A stretch of 63,071 nucleotides of DNA from Neorhizobium sp. SHOUNA12A (GTDB taxonomy: Bacteria; Pseudomonadota; Alphaproteobacteria; Rhizobiales; Rhizobiaceae). Positions 8,536-16,449 of the stretch are shown piece after piece (position 1 is the first letter of the stretch; each line of letters begins with the position of its first letter). Location of the stretch: the NCBI RefSeq assembly GCF_023006505.1, contig NZ_JALBGV010000031.1, forward strand, positions 1 through 63,071, read 5' to 3'. Under the pieces are notes generated by a model, which ran no database searches, was not told the DNA's origin, and was given only the letters and a program-made list of their open reading frames with translations. A program made the translations under genes and the position numbers.

Positions 8536-9297
8536 ATGCGGTTTTCAGGAAAAACGGTCCTCGTAACGGGGGTCGCAAGTGGGCTCGGGCGCGCCGTTGC
8601 GCAGGCACTGGCGAATGAAGGTGCGAGGCTTGTTCTCGTTGATCGCGCAAAAGATCAGCTGGAAAACTTGGTGCTGCTTCTACGCGGAGAGGGAGCGGAC
8701 GTCGTCGAACTCGTTGGCGATGTTTCACAGGAGGAAACCTCACAGCAAGCAGTCGAACTGGCCCGGTCACGCTTCTCATCCCTGGACATCTTGATCAACA
8801 ATGCCGGTATCAACCCTACAGGCACAATTTCGCAGACCGATCCCGCGATGTGGCAGCAGGCTTTGGACGTGAACCTAAAGTCGGCTTATCTCTTCTGCAG
8901 GCAAGCGATCCCGCACATGGTGGAGGCGGGCAAGGGTGTGATCGTCAACACGGCCTCTATCGCGGGTCAGCGGGCCTCGACAGCCGAGGCGGTATACGGC
9001 GTCTCGAAGGCCGGGTTGATCATGCTGACGCGTACCATCGCCCGGGACTACGGAGCAAAAGGGATTCGCGCAAATGCGATCTGCCCCGGCGTCCTTGAAA
9101 GTGTCATGGCAGACAGATTGACCCGAATGTCGGCCGAACAGGTCGCAGCTCGTGACCAGCGCTTTGCGCCGACGGTCCCTCTCGGTCGCCTTGGGACATA
9201 CGAAGAAATCGCCAAAGCCACGCTATTCTTGGCGAGTGATGATGCCAGCTACGTGAATGGTGCGCAGCTGACAGTCGATGGCGGTCTTACCGCTTAG
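8536..9297 (+). CDS. SDR family NAD(P)-dependent oxidoreductase (FabG-like)
   Basis: A 253-residue classical short-chain dehydrogenase. Visible motifs are the cofactor loop TGVASGLG (residues 11-18), NNAG (about residue 90), the catalytic Ser in NTASIAG and YGVSK (Tyr-x3-Lys), and the C-terminal VNGAQLTVDGG. It probably interconverts a hydroxyl and keto group on the compound imported by the neighbouring transporter. It is the first gene of the plus-strand arm, followed by the binding protein and the ATPase. The true substrate is unknown. Pairing with the KstD-like flavoprotein of the opposite arm would allow alcohol oxidation followed by ring desaturation (inference). Confidence 0.92.
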   Translation: MRFSGKTVLVTGVASGLGRAVAQALANEGARLVLVDRAKDQLENLVLLLRGEGADVVELVGDVSQEETSQQAVELARSRFSSLDILINNAGINPTGTISQTDPAMWQQALDVNLKSAYLFCRQAIPHMVEAGKGVIVNTASIAGQRASTAEAVYGVSKAGLIMLTRTIARDYGAKGIRANAICPGVLESVMADRLTRMSAEQVAARDQRFAPTVPLGRLGTYEEIAKATLFLASDDASYVNGAQLTVDGGLTA

Positions 9298-9369
9298 CAA
9301 AAGCTGTACCCCACGGATCGTGGGTTCCAGGCCGAAAATTTCATCGTGGAAACAACAAGGGGAATGCTC

Positions 9370-10272
9370 ATGGATACGAAGCAAGATAATGGAATGCAGG
9401 CAAAGCGCCGTTCACTACTGACAGCAGGTTTGTTCGTGGGCGGCGCAGCTGCTGTTGCACTCGGTGCAACGACACCGGCCGCCGCGCAGGATGCCGCGAA
9501 GGAATCCGTCCTGGACAAAGCGATCCGCACCAAAAAAATCGTGGTCGCGGCGAGCCTCAAATATCCGCCAAACCTGTACATCAACGACAAGGGTGAGCCG
9601 GACGGCTACGAGATCGCTCTCATCCGTCGAATGATGAAAGATGTCTCGCCTGATATCCAGGTAGAATTCGCAGACATGGATTTCGGTCAGATGTTTGCAG
9701 CCGTCGAATCCGGCCGTGCCGATATCATGACAACGGGAACGATCTTGCCATCACGTTCGCTACGTGGCTGGTTTGCCGGCTGTGCCGTGACGTTTCAACC
9801 GGTCTACGTCGTTGGACGCGACGCGTCAGACTTGACTTTCGAACAGATGAACTCGCCGGAGTTCAAGTTCGCCGCTCTTCAGGGAAGCTCGCAGGAAGCG
9901 AAGATCCGGGCGCTCTACCCGAAGGCAAACGTCTCGGTATTCCCTGACCAGACGGGCGCCATCGGTCAGGTCATGTCAGGACGTGCGAACGCAACCTTGC
10001 AGTCGCTGTTCACGATCGTGAACACCAAGAAACAGGGTGTCGCGCTTCAGATAATCGGCAAGGAACCGGCTTATGTCGATCACAACACCTTCTTCATGCC
10101 GACGGGAGACATGAAGATGTACATGTTCGTGACCAACTGGTTGCTTTTCAATGCAGCAGGCGGAATCCTCAACTCCGTATTCCGCGAGTATGTCGGCAAA
10201 GATGCGATCGCCGCAGGCCTTCCTTACCTTGCGGTTGGTCCGGGCGGCAGCCCTCTCAAAGTGGACGCGTGA
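9370..10272 (+). CDS. Polar amino acid ABC transporter substrate-binding protein
   Basis: A periplasmic binding protein (SBP family 3) of about 300 residues. The N-terminus has a signal with twin arginines (KRRSLLTAG), a hydrophobic core and an Ala-rich cleavage region ending ATTPAAAQ, so export by Tat or Sec is plausible. The mature domain opens with the usual IVVAASLKYPPNLY / GEPDGYEIALIRRMM pattern. ATG 9370 is preferred because AAGGGGA lies about 8 bases upstream; GTG 9346 and ATG 9364 are less well placed. A strong hairpin between this gene and the ATPase gene probably stabilises this part of the mRNA, as is common for binding-protein genes. Confidence 0.9.
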   Translation: MDTKQDNGMQAKRRSLLTAGLFVGGAAAVALGATTPAAAQDAAKESVLDKAIRTKKIVVAASLKYPPNLYINDKGEPDGYEIALIRRMMKDVSPDIQVEFADMDFGQMFAAVESGRADIMTTGTILPSRSLRGWFAGCAVTFQPVYVVGRDASDLTFEQMNSPEFKFAALQGSSQEAKIRALYPKANVSVFPDQTGAIGQVMSGRANATLQSLFTIVNTKKQGVALQIIGKEPAYVDHNTFFMPTGDMKMYMFVTNWLLFNAAGGILNSVFREYVGKDAIAAGLPYLAVGPGGSPLKVDA

Positions 10273-10281
10273 GATTCGTGT

Positions 10282-10305
10282 CGGGGCGGCCGAGTGGCTG
10301 CCCCG
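10282..10305 (+). other. Intercistronic RNA hairpin between binding-protein and ATPase genes
   Basis: CGGGGCGGCC pairs with GGCTGCCCCG around a GAGT loop: ten pairs including one G-U. No T run follows, so it is more likely an mRNA 3'-end stabiliser or processing stop than a terminator. Such structures raise binding-protein output relative to the downstream ATPase. Confidence 0.6.
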
Positions 10306-10325
10306 CTTCTTCGAGGGAGCGGAAC

Positions 10326-11126
10326 ATGGAAAATTCAGAAGAAAGAAAAACAGTCATCTCACTGCGGAATGCGAGCAAGTGGTTCCCCAGTCGCGACCTT
10401 CCCAATGTGAGGGGGCTGAATTCGGTATCGCTTGACGTTCTTGAAGGCGATGTCGTCGTCTTGCTCGGACCAAGTGGCTCAGGCAAAAGCACACTTTTGA
10501 GGTGTTTGAACCTGCTCAATATTCCCGACGAGGGACAACTACGGGTCGGCTCTGTAGAATGGGATGCCAAAGCCTATTTTTCGGCACGCTCACGAGAGCG
10601 CCGTTACAGCCGTGATTTTCAGCGGCTTCGTCGCGAGACGGGCATGGTCTTTCAGCACTTCAATCTCTTCCCGCACATGACCGTTTTAGAGAACGTGATG
10701 TGTGGGTTGGTCCACAGCAAGGGCATGTCGAAAGACGAAGCGCGTGAAATTGCGCGCGAGGAGATCGTAAAAGTCGGTCTGGCCGACAGAGAAGGACATT
10801 ACCCCGGGCAACTGTCGGGCGGTCAAAAGCAGCGGGTTGCCATTGCCCGCGCCATCGCCACCAAACCGCTGGCGATGTTGTTCGACGAACCCACGTCAGC
10901 CCTTGATCCCGAGCTGCGAGGAAGCGTTTTGGCGGTGATGCAAGATCTCGCCAAGGAAGGTATGACCATGGTCGTGGTCACGCACGAGATGGGTTTTGCG
11001 CGGGCAGTCGGCAACCACATCGTGTTCCTCGAAAGCGGTGAAATCATCGAGGAGGGGCTTTCGAACGATTTCCTCGACAACCCAAAGACCGAACGTGCTC
11101 AACGGTTCCTATCTGAGATCGCTTGA
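10326..11126 (+). CDS. Polar amino acid ABC transporter ATP-binding protein (GlnQ/HisP type)
   Basis: A 266-residue ATPase with Walker A GPSGSGKST, Q-loop VFQHFNLFPHMT, signature LSGGQKQR, Walker B AMLFDEPTSALDPE and H-loop VVVTHEM, all typical of PAAT ATPases. ATG 10326 is chosen because GAGGGAG precedes it by about 8 bases; an upstream in-frame ATG at 10269 would overlap the hairpin and add unconserved residues. It ends the plus-strand arm and is followed by a strong bidirectional terminator. Confidence 0.94.
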   Translation: MENSEERKTVISLRNASKWFPSRDLPNVRGLNSVSLDVLEGDVVVLLGPSGSGKSTLLRCLNLLNIPDEGQLRVGSVEWDAKAYFSARSRERRYSRDFQRLRRETGMVFQHFNLFPHMTVLENVMCGLVHSKGMSKDEAREIAREEIVKVGLADREGHYPGQLSGGQKQRVAIARAIATKPLAMLFDEPTSALDPELRGSVLAVMQDLAKEGMTMVVVTHEMGFARAVGNHIVFLESGEIIEEGLSNDFLDNPKTERAQRFLSEIA

Positions 11127-11194
11127 AGTCTTAGGGCGCGCACGGTCACGCTGTCGATAGAATTCGGAGCCTTCGATCCCGGAACGACATAAGA

Positions 11195-11225
11195 AAAGGG
11201 ACGCCGGCGAACCCGGCGTCCCTTT
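11195..11225. terminator. Bidirectional intrinsic terminator
   Basis: AAAGGGACGCCGG and CCGGCGTCCCTTT form a perfect 13-base stem with a CGAAC loop, followed by CTTTT on the plus strand and preceded by AAGA on the other side. It lies between the convergent ATPase and aldehyde dehydrogenase genes and can end both transcripts. Confidence 0.9.
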
Positions 11226-11246
11226 CTTTTCTCGCGCTCCAGGCTC

Positions 11247-12662
11247 TTACTGAAAAATGACCTGGATCGTCGTGTATTCCACCAGGCCCTCTTCAGCAAA
11301 TTCTACGCCCAGACCGGAACCCTTCACGCCACCGAACGGCACGTTCGGCTGGATAGCTCCGTGCTTGTTGATCCATACGGATCCACATTCCAGCTGGCTT
11401 GCCACTTTCTTTGCTTTCGCAAGGTCTCTGCCCCAGACGGAACCACCAAGACCGTTCGGGTTGTCATTCGCGCGCCTGATGACTTCGTCGAGATCAGAAT
11501 ACTTGATGATCGGGAGAGCCGGCCCAAACTGTTCCTCGTCCACTAGACGATCGCCGTTATTAAGGTCCGCGACCAGCGTCACGGGATAGAAATTCCCAGG
11601 AGCGTTGTCGTCAGAATCCCCTCCAATGAGAATGCGCCCGCCACGCCGCTTCGCATCTTCCACCAGATCTTTGACCTTCTGGTACTGCATGCGGTTCTGG
11701 ACCGGACCCAGGACACTATCTTCCGAAAGTCCATCACCGACTTTGACTGTCGCTGCAAAGCTTGTCAGCTCACGGCAAACGTCTTCGTAGATGTCCTCGT
11801 GAACATAAAGTCTCTTCAATGCCGCACAGGTTTGCCCGCCATTGATGAAAGCGCCCCAGAACAGTCCCTCGGCAATCTGGCGGGGATCGCAATCGGGCAG
11901 GACAATGCCGGCATCATTACCACCGAGTTCAAGAGTCAGGCGTTTCAATGTCGCCGCAGCGCCTGCCATGATTTTTTTGCCGGTCTCGGTCGAGCCCGTG
12001 AAAACGATCTTGGCAATACCAGGGTGGGAGGACATTGCGGCCCCGATGTCGTTTTCACCCGTCACACAATTCAACACACCTGCCGGCAGAACTGTGTTGA
12101 GCAGTTCGATCATCCGGATGGTGGACAGCGGGGTGAGCGGGGAGGGCTTGATCACAACAGTGTTCCCGGTTCGTATGGCCGGTACAATGTGCCAGATCGC
12201 AATCATCAACGGCCAGTTCCAGGGCGTAATTGATCCTACAACGCCCACCGGTTTGCGGTGCAGTTCCACCCGGCCCTGATTGTCATCCTGCAAAACCTTG
12301 ACCGGCAGCTCCAGACCGGCAGTGTATCGCGCCCAAGCTTCGACCCCTCCGAGCTCATACCGGGAGCCCATCCCATTCAGGGGTTTTCCCTGTTCCAAGG
12401 TGAGAAGCTGGGCCAGCTCCTCCGCATGATCGCGCAAGGTGTCAGCGATTGCGACACAGGCCTTCTGGCGCGTCGCGTCGTCAGCTTTGCTCCACTTTTC
12501 GTAAGCTGTTTGCGCCGCGGAAACCGCCTGGTCCAACTGGGCCACGGTTGCCTTTGGCGCTGCCCCCACGACTTGACCATCTGAGGGATTTAGCACGTCG
12601 AATGTTCCTTCAGTTGCGATCGACTGGCCGTCGATGACAAGCCTGTATTGCTGGTTCACCAT
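11247..12662 (-). CDS. NAD(P)-dependent aldehyde dehydrogenase, candidate aryl-acetaldehyde dehydrogenase
   Basis: A 471-residue class I/II-type aldehyde dehydrogenase. Visible are TPWNWPLMIA (cofactor fold), FTGSTETGKKIM, the general base Glu in LELGGNDAG and the catalytic Cys in NGGQTCAALKR. It is transcribed away from the hpa genes next to hpaR. Its promoter carries TAAACATGTTAA, almost identical to the palindrome ahead of hpaF, so it probably belongs to the same regulon. A fitting role is oxidation of (di)hydroxyphenylacetaldehyde to the phenylacetate that feeds HpaD. This is inference from context; other aldehydes are possible. Confidence 0.88.
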   Translation of the reverse strand: MVNQQYRLVIDGQSIATEGTFDVLNPSDGQVVGAAPKATVAQLDQAVSAAQTAYEKWSKADDATRQKACVAIADTLRDHAEELAQLLTLEQGKPLNGMGSRYELGGVEAWARYTAGLELPVKVLQDDNQGRVELHRKPVGVVGSITPWNWPLMIAIWHIVPAIRTGNTVVIKPSPLTPLSTIRMIELLNTVLPAGVLNCVTGENDIGAAMSSHPGIAKIVFTGSTETGKKIMAGAAATLKRLTLELGGNDAGIVLPDCDPRQIAEGLFWGAFINGGQTCAALKRLYVHEDIYEDVCRELTSFAATVKVGDGLSEDSVLGPVQNRMQYQKVKDLVEDAKRRGGRILIGGDSDDNAPGNFYPVTLVADLNNGDRLVDEEQFGPALPIIKYSDLDEVIRRANDNPNGLGGSVWGRDLAKAKKVASQLECGSVWINKHGAIQPNVPFGGVKGSGLGVEFAEEGLVEYTTIQVIFQ

Positions 12663-12696
12663 GGGAAAACTCCTCCTATTTCCGTCGCTGAAGTAC

Positions 12697-12708
12697 TAAA
12701 CATGTTAA
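12697..12708. promoter_or_regulatory. Candidate HpaR operator TAAACATGTTAA (aldehyde dehydrogenase promoter)
   Basis: A near-perfect inverted repeat (TAAAC-AT-GTTAA) upstream of the aldehyde dehydrogenase. The copy at 13294-13305 upstream of hpaF reads TTAACGTGTTAA, and both continue with GTA on the right side. Two matching sites flanking the MarR-type hpaR gene suggest they are its operators. Confidence 0.5.
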
Positions 12709-12744
12709 GTAAATTAGCGAAAGAACGCAAGGGCGCAAACTCGA

Positions 12745-13203
12745 CTAACGCGTCGTCGCCTTGTCCGTGACCTCGTTAAGCAGTGCAATCAGGGCTTCGA
12801 TCTTGTCGTGGCCAATGCGAAGCTCAAGCTCTTCATAAATTTTAAGACTTTCGGGCCGCACTTCTTCGAGGAGCTCAGCACCTGCGTCATCAATCCGGAC
12901 AAGCAGACGTCGGCCATCCGCAGCATCCTTCGTCGTCCTGATCAGCTTACGGTCCTCAAGCGCCTTGATCATCCTTGTCAGGCTGGGGGCAAGGAGAGCT
13001 GCACCTTGCGCCAATTCGGTGGCATCGATCTGCCCGCGTTCACTCAAGAGCCGCAGCACACGCCATTGCTGCTCCGTCACATTGTGCTGCGCAAGCATCG
13101 GTCGAAAATGGCCCATCACTGCTTCTCGCGCCTTCAACAGTGCGATTGGGAGTGCCTGGCGGGTGCTACGCAGAAGGCGAGGGTGATTTTTATCCTGATC
13201 CAT
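12745..13203 (-). CDS. hpaR: MarR family regulator of homoprotocatechuate degradation
   Basis: A 152-residue MarR repressor. The N-terminal stretch LPIALLKAREAVMGHF followed by MLAQHNVTEQQWRVLR is characteristic of HpaR, which represses the meta-cleavage operon and is released by hydroxyphenylacetates. The winged helix (ATELAQGAALLAPSLTRMIKALE region) is intact. It diverges from hpaF over a 120-base region that holds the palindrome TTAACGTGTTAA, and a second copy precedes the aldehyde dehydrogenase downstream on its own strand. Confidence 0.92.
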   Translation of the reverse strand: MDQDKNHPRLLRSTRQALPIALLKAREAVMGHFRPMLAQHNVTEQQWRVLRLLSERGQIDATELAQGAALLAPSLTRMIKALEDRKLIRTTKDAADGRRLLVRIDDAGAELLEEVRPESLKIYEELELRIGHDKIEALIALLNEVTDKATTR

Positions 13204-13293
13204 ATGAGGTGAATAAGTGAGAATTTACCGGCCCGTCAATATTCGATCAGGCCGAGATCACCCGACAGTGGGTTGACAAACACTCAATAATTG

Positions 13294-13305
13294 TTAACGT
13301 GTTAA
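13294..13305. promoter_or_regulatory. Candidate HpaR operator TTAACGTGTTAA (hpaF promoter)
   Basis: A perfect inverted repeat TTAAC-GT-GTTAA 18 bases upstream of the hpaF ATG and downstream of a TTGACA (13273-13278), where a bound repressor would block initiation. A GGAGGAG ribosome binding site follows directly. It matches the site at 12697-12708. Confidence 0.55.
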
Positions 13306-13323
13306 GTATCGGAGGAGCGATAA

Positions 13324-13713
13324 ATGCCACATTTCGTCATTGAAGGATCCGCGAACCTGAAACCGCGCGTCGATTTCAAATCGCTGTGTGAGGTCGTTCA
13401 TAAAGCGATCCTCGACAGTGGGCTGTTCGAACGTGGCGCGGTTCGCGTCCGAGTTCTGCTTAGCGATGACTATGCGATCGCTGACCTCGACGAGCGCAAT
13501 TCTTTCATCGACATGAGCTTTCGCATTGGCGCGGGCAGATCTTCAGAAGAAAAGAAGCGTGTTGGCAACGCGATCATGGCAGTCGTCAAGGCCGAGCTGC
13601 TGGACCTTTTCAGCGAGCCACATTTTGCCCTCTCCCTTGAGGTGCGCGAGATAGATCCAGCCCTAAGCTGGAAAGACAATGCAATGCATGCGCGCCTTCG
13701 GGCGGGGACTTAG
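13324..13713 (+). CDS. hpaF: 5-carboxymethyl-2-hydroxymuconate delta-isomerase
   Basis: A 129-residue member of the tautomerase-like CHMI family. It isomerises 5-carboxymethyl-2-hydroxymuconate (CHM) to 5-oxo-pent-3-ene-1,2,5-tricarboxylate (OPET). The N-terminus is MPHFVIEGSANL; the Pro exposed after Met removal is the catalytic base of this fold. FIDMSFRIGAGRS is also family-typical. The length matches E. coli HpaF (about 126). It is the first gene of the hpa operon, with GGAGGAG 8 bases upstream of the ATG. Confidence 0.93.
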   Translation: MPHFVIEGSANLKPRVDFKSLCEVVHKAILDSGLFERGAVRVRVLLSDDYAIADLDERNSFIDMSFRIGAGRSSEEKKRVGNAIMAVVKAELLDLFSEPHFALSLEVREIDPALSWKDNAMHARLRAGT

Positions 13714-13769
13714 AAAACACCATTGAACATTGGCTGAGCGAATGCTGCTGCATTCGAGATGGAGATCTC

Positions 13770-15287
13770 ATGACGAATTTTGAAGACAACAAGAAAAAGG
13801 CCGATGCCTATCTTGCCCGGTTTCGCGCCGGCGGCGTCCTCAACCACATTGCCGGAGAGGCTGTCCCTGCTTTAGATGGTGCCACGTTCGAAACAATCTC
13901 GCCCGTCGACTTGCAGCCTCTGGCGCAGGTCGCCCATGGCAAAGCGGCAGACATCGATCGTGCCGCCAAAGCCGCATCCGAGGCATTTCCCGCCTGGGCG
14001 GCAATGCCTGGTGACGCTCGCAAAGCGCTCCTGCACAAGATCGCTGACGCGATCGTTGCCCGCGCCGAGGAGATCGCCTTCGTTGAGTGCATGGACACCG
14101 GACAGTCCCTGAAATTCATGGCGAAGGCGGCACTACGTGGCGCAGAGAACTTTCGTTTCTTCGCAGACCGAGCACCAGAAGCAAGAGACGGCAGATCGAT
14201 CCGTATTCCAGGCCAGGTAAACGTAACAACGCGGAACCCCATAGGCCCGGTCGGTGTGATCACGCCTTGGAACACGCCTTTCATGCTATCCACCTGGAAG
14301 ATTGCACCGGCCTTGGCGGCCGGTTGCACGATCGTCCATAAGCCGGCGGAATTCTCGCCGCTGACAGCACGCCTGCTGGTCGAGATTGCCGAAAGCGCCG
14401 GCCTTCCCAAAGGTGTTTGGAACCTCGTCAATGGTTTGGGAGAGGACGCCGGTAAAGCGCTGACAGAACATCCATTGATCAAGGCGATCGGTTTTGTTGG
14501 CGAAAGCCGGACGGGCTCAATGATCATGAAGCAGGGTGCCGACACGCTCAAGCGCGTCCACTTCGAACTCGGTGGCAAAAACCCGGTCATTGTTTTCGCT
14601 GACGCTGATCTGGAGCGAGCGGCGGATGCTGCCGTATTCATGATCTATTCGCTCAACGGCGAACGCTGCACGTCCTCATCCCGATTGCTGGTCGAGGACA
14701 GTATCTACGGCAAGTTCACTGAAATGGTTGCCGAGAGGGCCAAACGTATCAAGGTCGGTCACCCGCTCGATCCGCAGACGGTCGTCGGACCTCTGATTCA
14801 CCCTGTCCATGAACGCAAAGTGTTGGAATACGTCGAGATCGGCAAAGCCGAAGGCGCAACTGTCGCCGCCGGTGGCTATAAGGTCGATGGACCGGGAGGC
14901 GGATGCTATGTCGCTCCTACGCTCTTTACCAGTGCCGATAATGGAATGCGGATCGCCCAGGAAGAGATCTTTGGTCCGGTTCTGACCGCAATCCCGTTCA
15001 AGGACGAAGCGGATGCTTTGAAGATTGCCAACGATGTCCAGTACGGTTTGACCGGTTATCTTTGGACTTCCGATGTCACGCGCGCTTTCAGGCTGACCGA
15101 CCAGCTCGAGGCTGGCATGATCTGGGTCAATTCAGAGAATGTCCGCCACCTGCCGACCCCGTTCGGCGGCGTCAAGAATTCCGGTATCGGCCGCGACGGT
15201 GGAGACTGGTCGTTCGATTTCTACATGGAAACCAAGAACATCGCTTTCGCCACGACTGCCCATGCCATCCAGAAATTGGGCGGCTGA
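13770..15287 (+). CDS. hpaE: 5-carboxymethyl-2-hydroxymuconate semialdehyde dehydrogenase
   Basis: A 505-residue aldehyde dehydrogenase that oxidises the ring-cleavage product CHMS to CHM with NAD. Visible are TPWNTPFMLSTWKIAPALAA, the Glu base in FELGGKNPVIVF, the catalytic Cys in LNGERCTSSSR, and the C-terminal TPFGGVKNSGIGRDGG. TPWNTP rather than TPWNFP and ERCTSSSR rather than GQxC are usual for the HpaE/HpcC and AldH muconate semialdehyde group. It follows hpaF by 56 bases. A 9-bp hairpin separates it from hpaD. Confidence 0.93.
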   Translation: MTNFEDNKKKADAYLARFRAGGVLNHIAGEAVPALDGATFETISPVDLQPLAQVAHGKAADIDRAAKAASEAFPAWAAMPGDARKALLHKIADAIVARAEEIAFVECMDTGQSLKFMAKAALRGAENFRFFADRAPEARDGRSIRIPGQVNVTTRNPIGPVGVITPWNTPFMLSTWKIAPALAAGCTIVHKPAEFSPLTARLLVEIAESAGLPKGVWNLVNGLGEDAGKALTEHPLIKAIGFVGESRTGSMIMKQGADTLKRVHFELGGKNPVIVFADADLERAADAAVFMIYSLNGERCTSSSRLLVEDSIYGKFTEMVAERAKRIKVGHPLDPQTVVGPLIHPVHERKVLEYVEIGKAEGATVAAGGYKVDGPGGGCYVAPTLFTSADNGMRIAQEEIFGPVLTAIPFKDEADALKIANDVQYGLTGYLWTSDVTRAFRLTDQLEAGMIWVNSENVRHLPTPFGGVKNSGIGRDGGDWSFDFYMETKNIAFATTAHAIQKLGG

Positions 15288-15306
15288 CGGGATTTCGCGA
15301 CACTCT

Positions 15307-15331
15307 GGCCGCGTCAACAAAAGACGCGGCC
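15307..15331 (+). other. Intercistronic hairpin between hpaE and hpaD
   Basis: GGCCGCGTC pairs perfectly with GACGCGGCC around AACAAAA. No T run follows (GCTTCG), so read-through into hpaD is expected. It probably affects mRNA stability within the operon. Confidence 0.55.
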
Positions 15332-15386
15332 GCTTCGTAACAACAAAGCGCCGAACACGGGCTGTTTCGGCCCCGAGGAGGAAACC

Positions 15387-16367
15387 ATGCCGCTCCCGCA
15401 ATTCAATCTCTATCCAGCGTTCAACACAGTTCGGCTTAGCCATGTCGAATTCCTTGTTAAGGATCTCGCTGCCAGCCGTGCCTTCTATGTGGACATGCTC
15501 GGCCTTCAGGTCACAGACGAAGATTCTGATACTGTCTACCTGCGTGCCATGGAAGAACGCGGCCATCACTGCATGGTGCTCAAGAAGAGCGATACTTCGG
15601 CAATCAGTTACCTCGCCTTGAAGGTCTATTCCGAGGAAGATCTCGACAAAGCCAAGGCCTATTTCGATACAGAAGGCCATAAGACGGCATGGGTGGAGCG
15701 CCCTTTCCAGGGACGCACCCTGCGCACCCATGACAACTTCGGCATCCCGCTTGAATTTTACTTCAAAATGGATCGCCTGACGCCCATCCATCAAAAGTAC
15801 GCGCTTTATCACGGGGTCAAACCACTCCGGATCGACCACTTCAACTGCTTCACGCCAGACGTTGACGCATCCGTTGCCTTTTACAACGACATCGGTTTCC
15901 GTGTTACCGAATACACCGAGGATGCGGAAAGCAAAAAACTATTTGCCGCCTGGTTGCATCGCAAGGGTGGCGTCCACGACATGGCGTTCACAAATGGTGT
16001 CGGCCCGCGACTGCATCACACAGCATTCTGGGTTCCAACACCTTTGAACATCATCGATCTCCTCGATCTTATGTCAACCACTGGATACCTCGCAAACATC
16101 GAACGGGGTCCAGGCCGTCACGGCATCTCTAATGCATTTTTCCTCTACATCCTTGATCCGGACGGCCACCGCATCGAGATTTACTGCTCGGACTACCAGA
16201 CTGTCGATCCCGATCTCGAGCCGATCAAATGGGACCTGAAGGATCCACAGCGTCAGACATTGTGGGGGGCACCTGCGCCGAGGTCTTGGTTCGAACACGG
16301 CAGTTTGTTCACCGACCTTCCAACCCAGGAGCCGCTTCTAAAGGCTCAACCGATCATCGCGCCCTGA
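15387..16367 (+). CDS. hpaD: 3,4-dihydroxyphenylacetate 2,3-dioxygenase (extradiol, VOC family)
   Basis: A 326-residue two-domain type I extradiol dioxygenase that cleaves homoprotocatechuate to CHMS. The C-terminal VOC domain carries the expected metal ligands: His151 (LRIDHFNCF), His210 or His211 (RLHHTAFW) and Glu264 (DGHRIEIYCSD). These positions match within a few residues the His-His-Glu triad of the Brevibacterium homoprotocatechuate dioxygenase. The N-terminal VOC repeat starts near residue 17. A GAGGAGG ribosome site lies just upstream. Its presence defines the pathway as meta cleavage of a catechol acetate. Confidence 0.94.
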   Translation: MPLPQFNLYPAFNTVRLSHVEFLVKDLAASRAFYVDMLGLQVTDEDSDTVYLRAMEERGHHCMVLKKSDTSAISYLALKVYSEEDLDKAKAYFDTEGHKTAWVERPFQGRTLRTHDNFGIPLEFYFKMDRLTPIHQKYALYHGVKPLRIDHFNCFTPDVDASVAFYNDIGFRVTEYTEDAESKKLFAAWLHRKGGVHDMAFTNGVGPRLHHTAFWVPTPLNIIDLLDLMSTTGYLANIERGPGRHGISNAFFLYILDPDGHRIEIYCSDYQTVDPDLEPIKWDLKDPQRQTLWGAPAPRSWFEHGSLFTDLPTQEPLLKAQPIIAP

Positions 16368-16390
16368 TCTCGTTGCGAACACAGACGGCG

Positions 16391-16417
16391 AGGGACATTG
16401 GCAAGTCCCTGTGTCCC
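16391..16417 (+). other. Intercistronic hairpin between hpaD and the semialdehyde dehydrogenase gene
   Basis: AGGGAC pairs with GTCCCT; alternatively GGGACA pairs with TGTCCC, which is followed by TTTTCTCTT. The second form resembles a weak intrinsic terminator or attenuator, which could lower expression of the downstream genes relative to hpaFED. Confidence 0.5.
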
Positions 16418-16449
16418 TTTTCTCTTAGCCCACACGGAGTGACCAAGCG

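Noticed and set aside
8354..8779. Minus-strand frame across the permease/SDR divergent region
   Set aside because: Low-complexity basic translation overlapping the SDR start and a likely operator; no motif.
13808..14641. 277-codon minus-strand frame opposite hpaE
   Set aside because: Antisense shadow of a clear aldehyde dehydrogenase.
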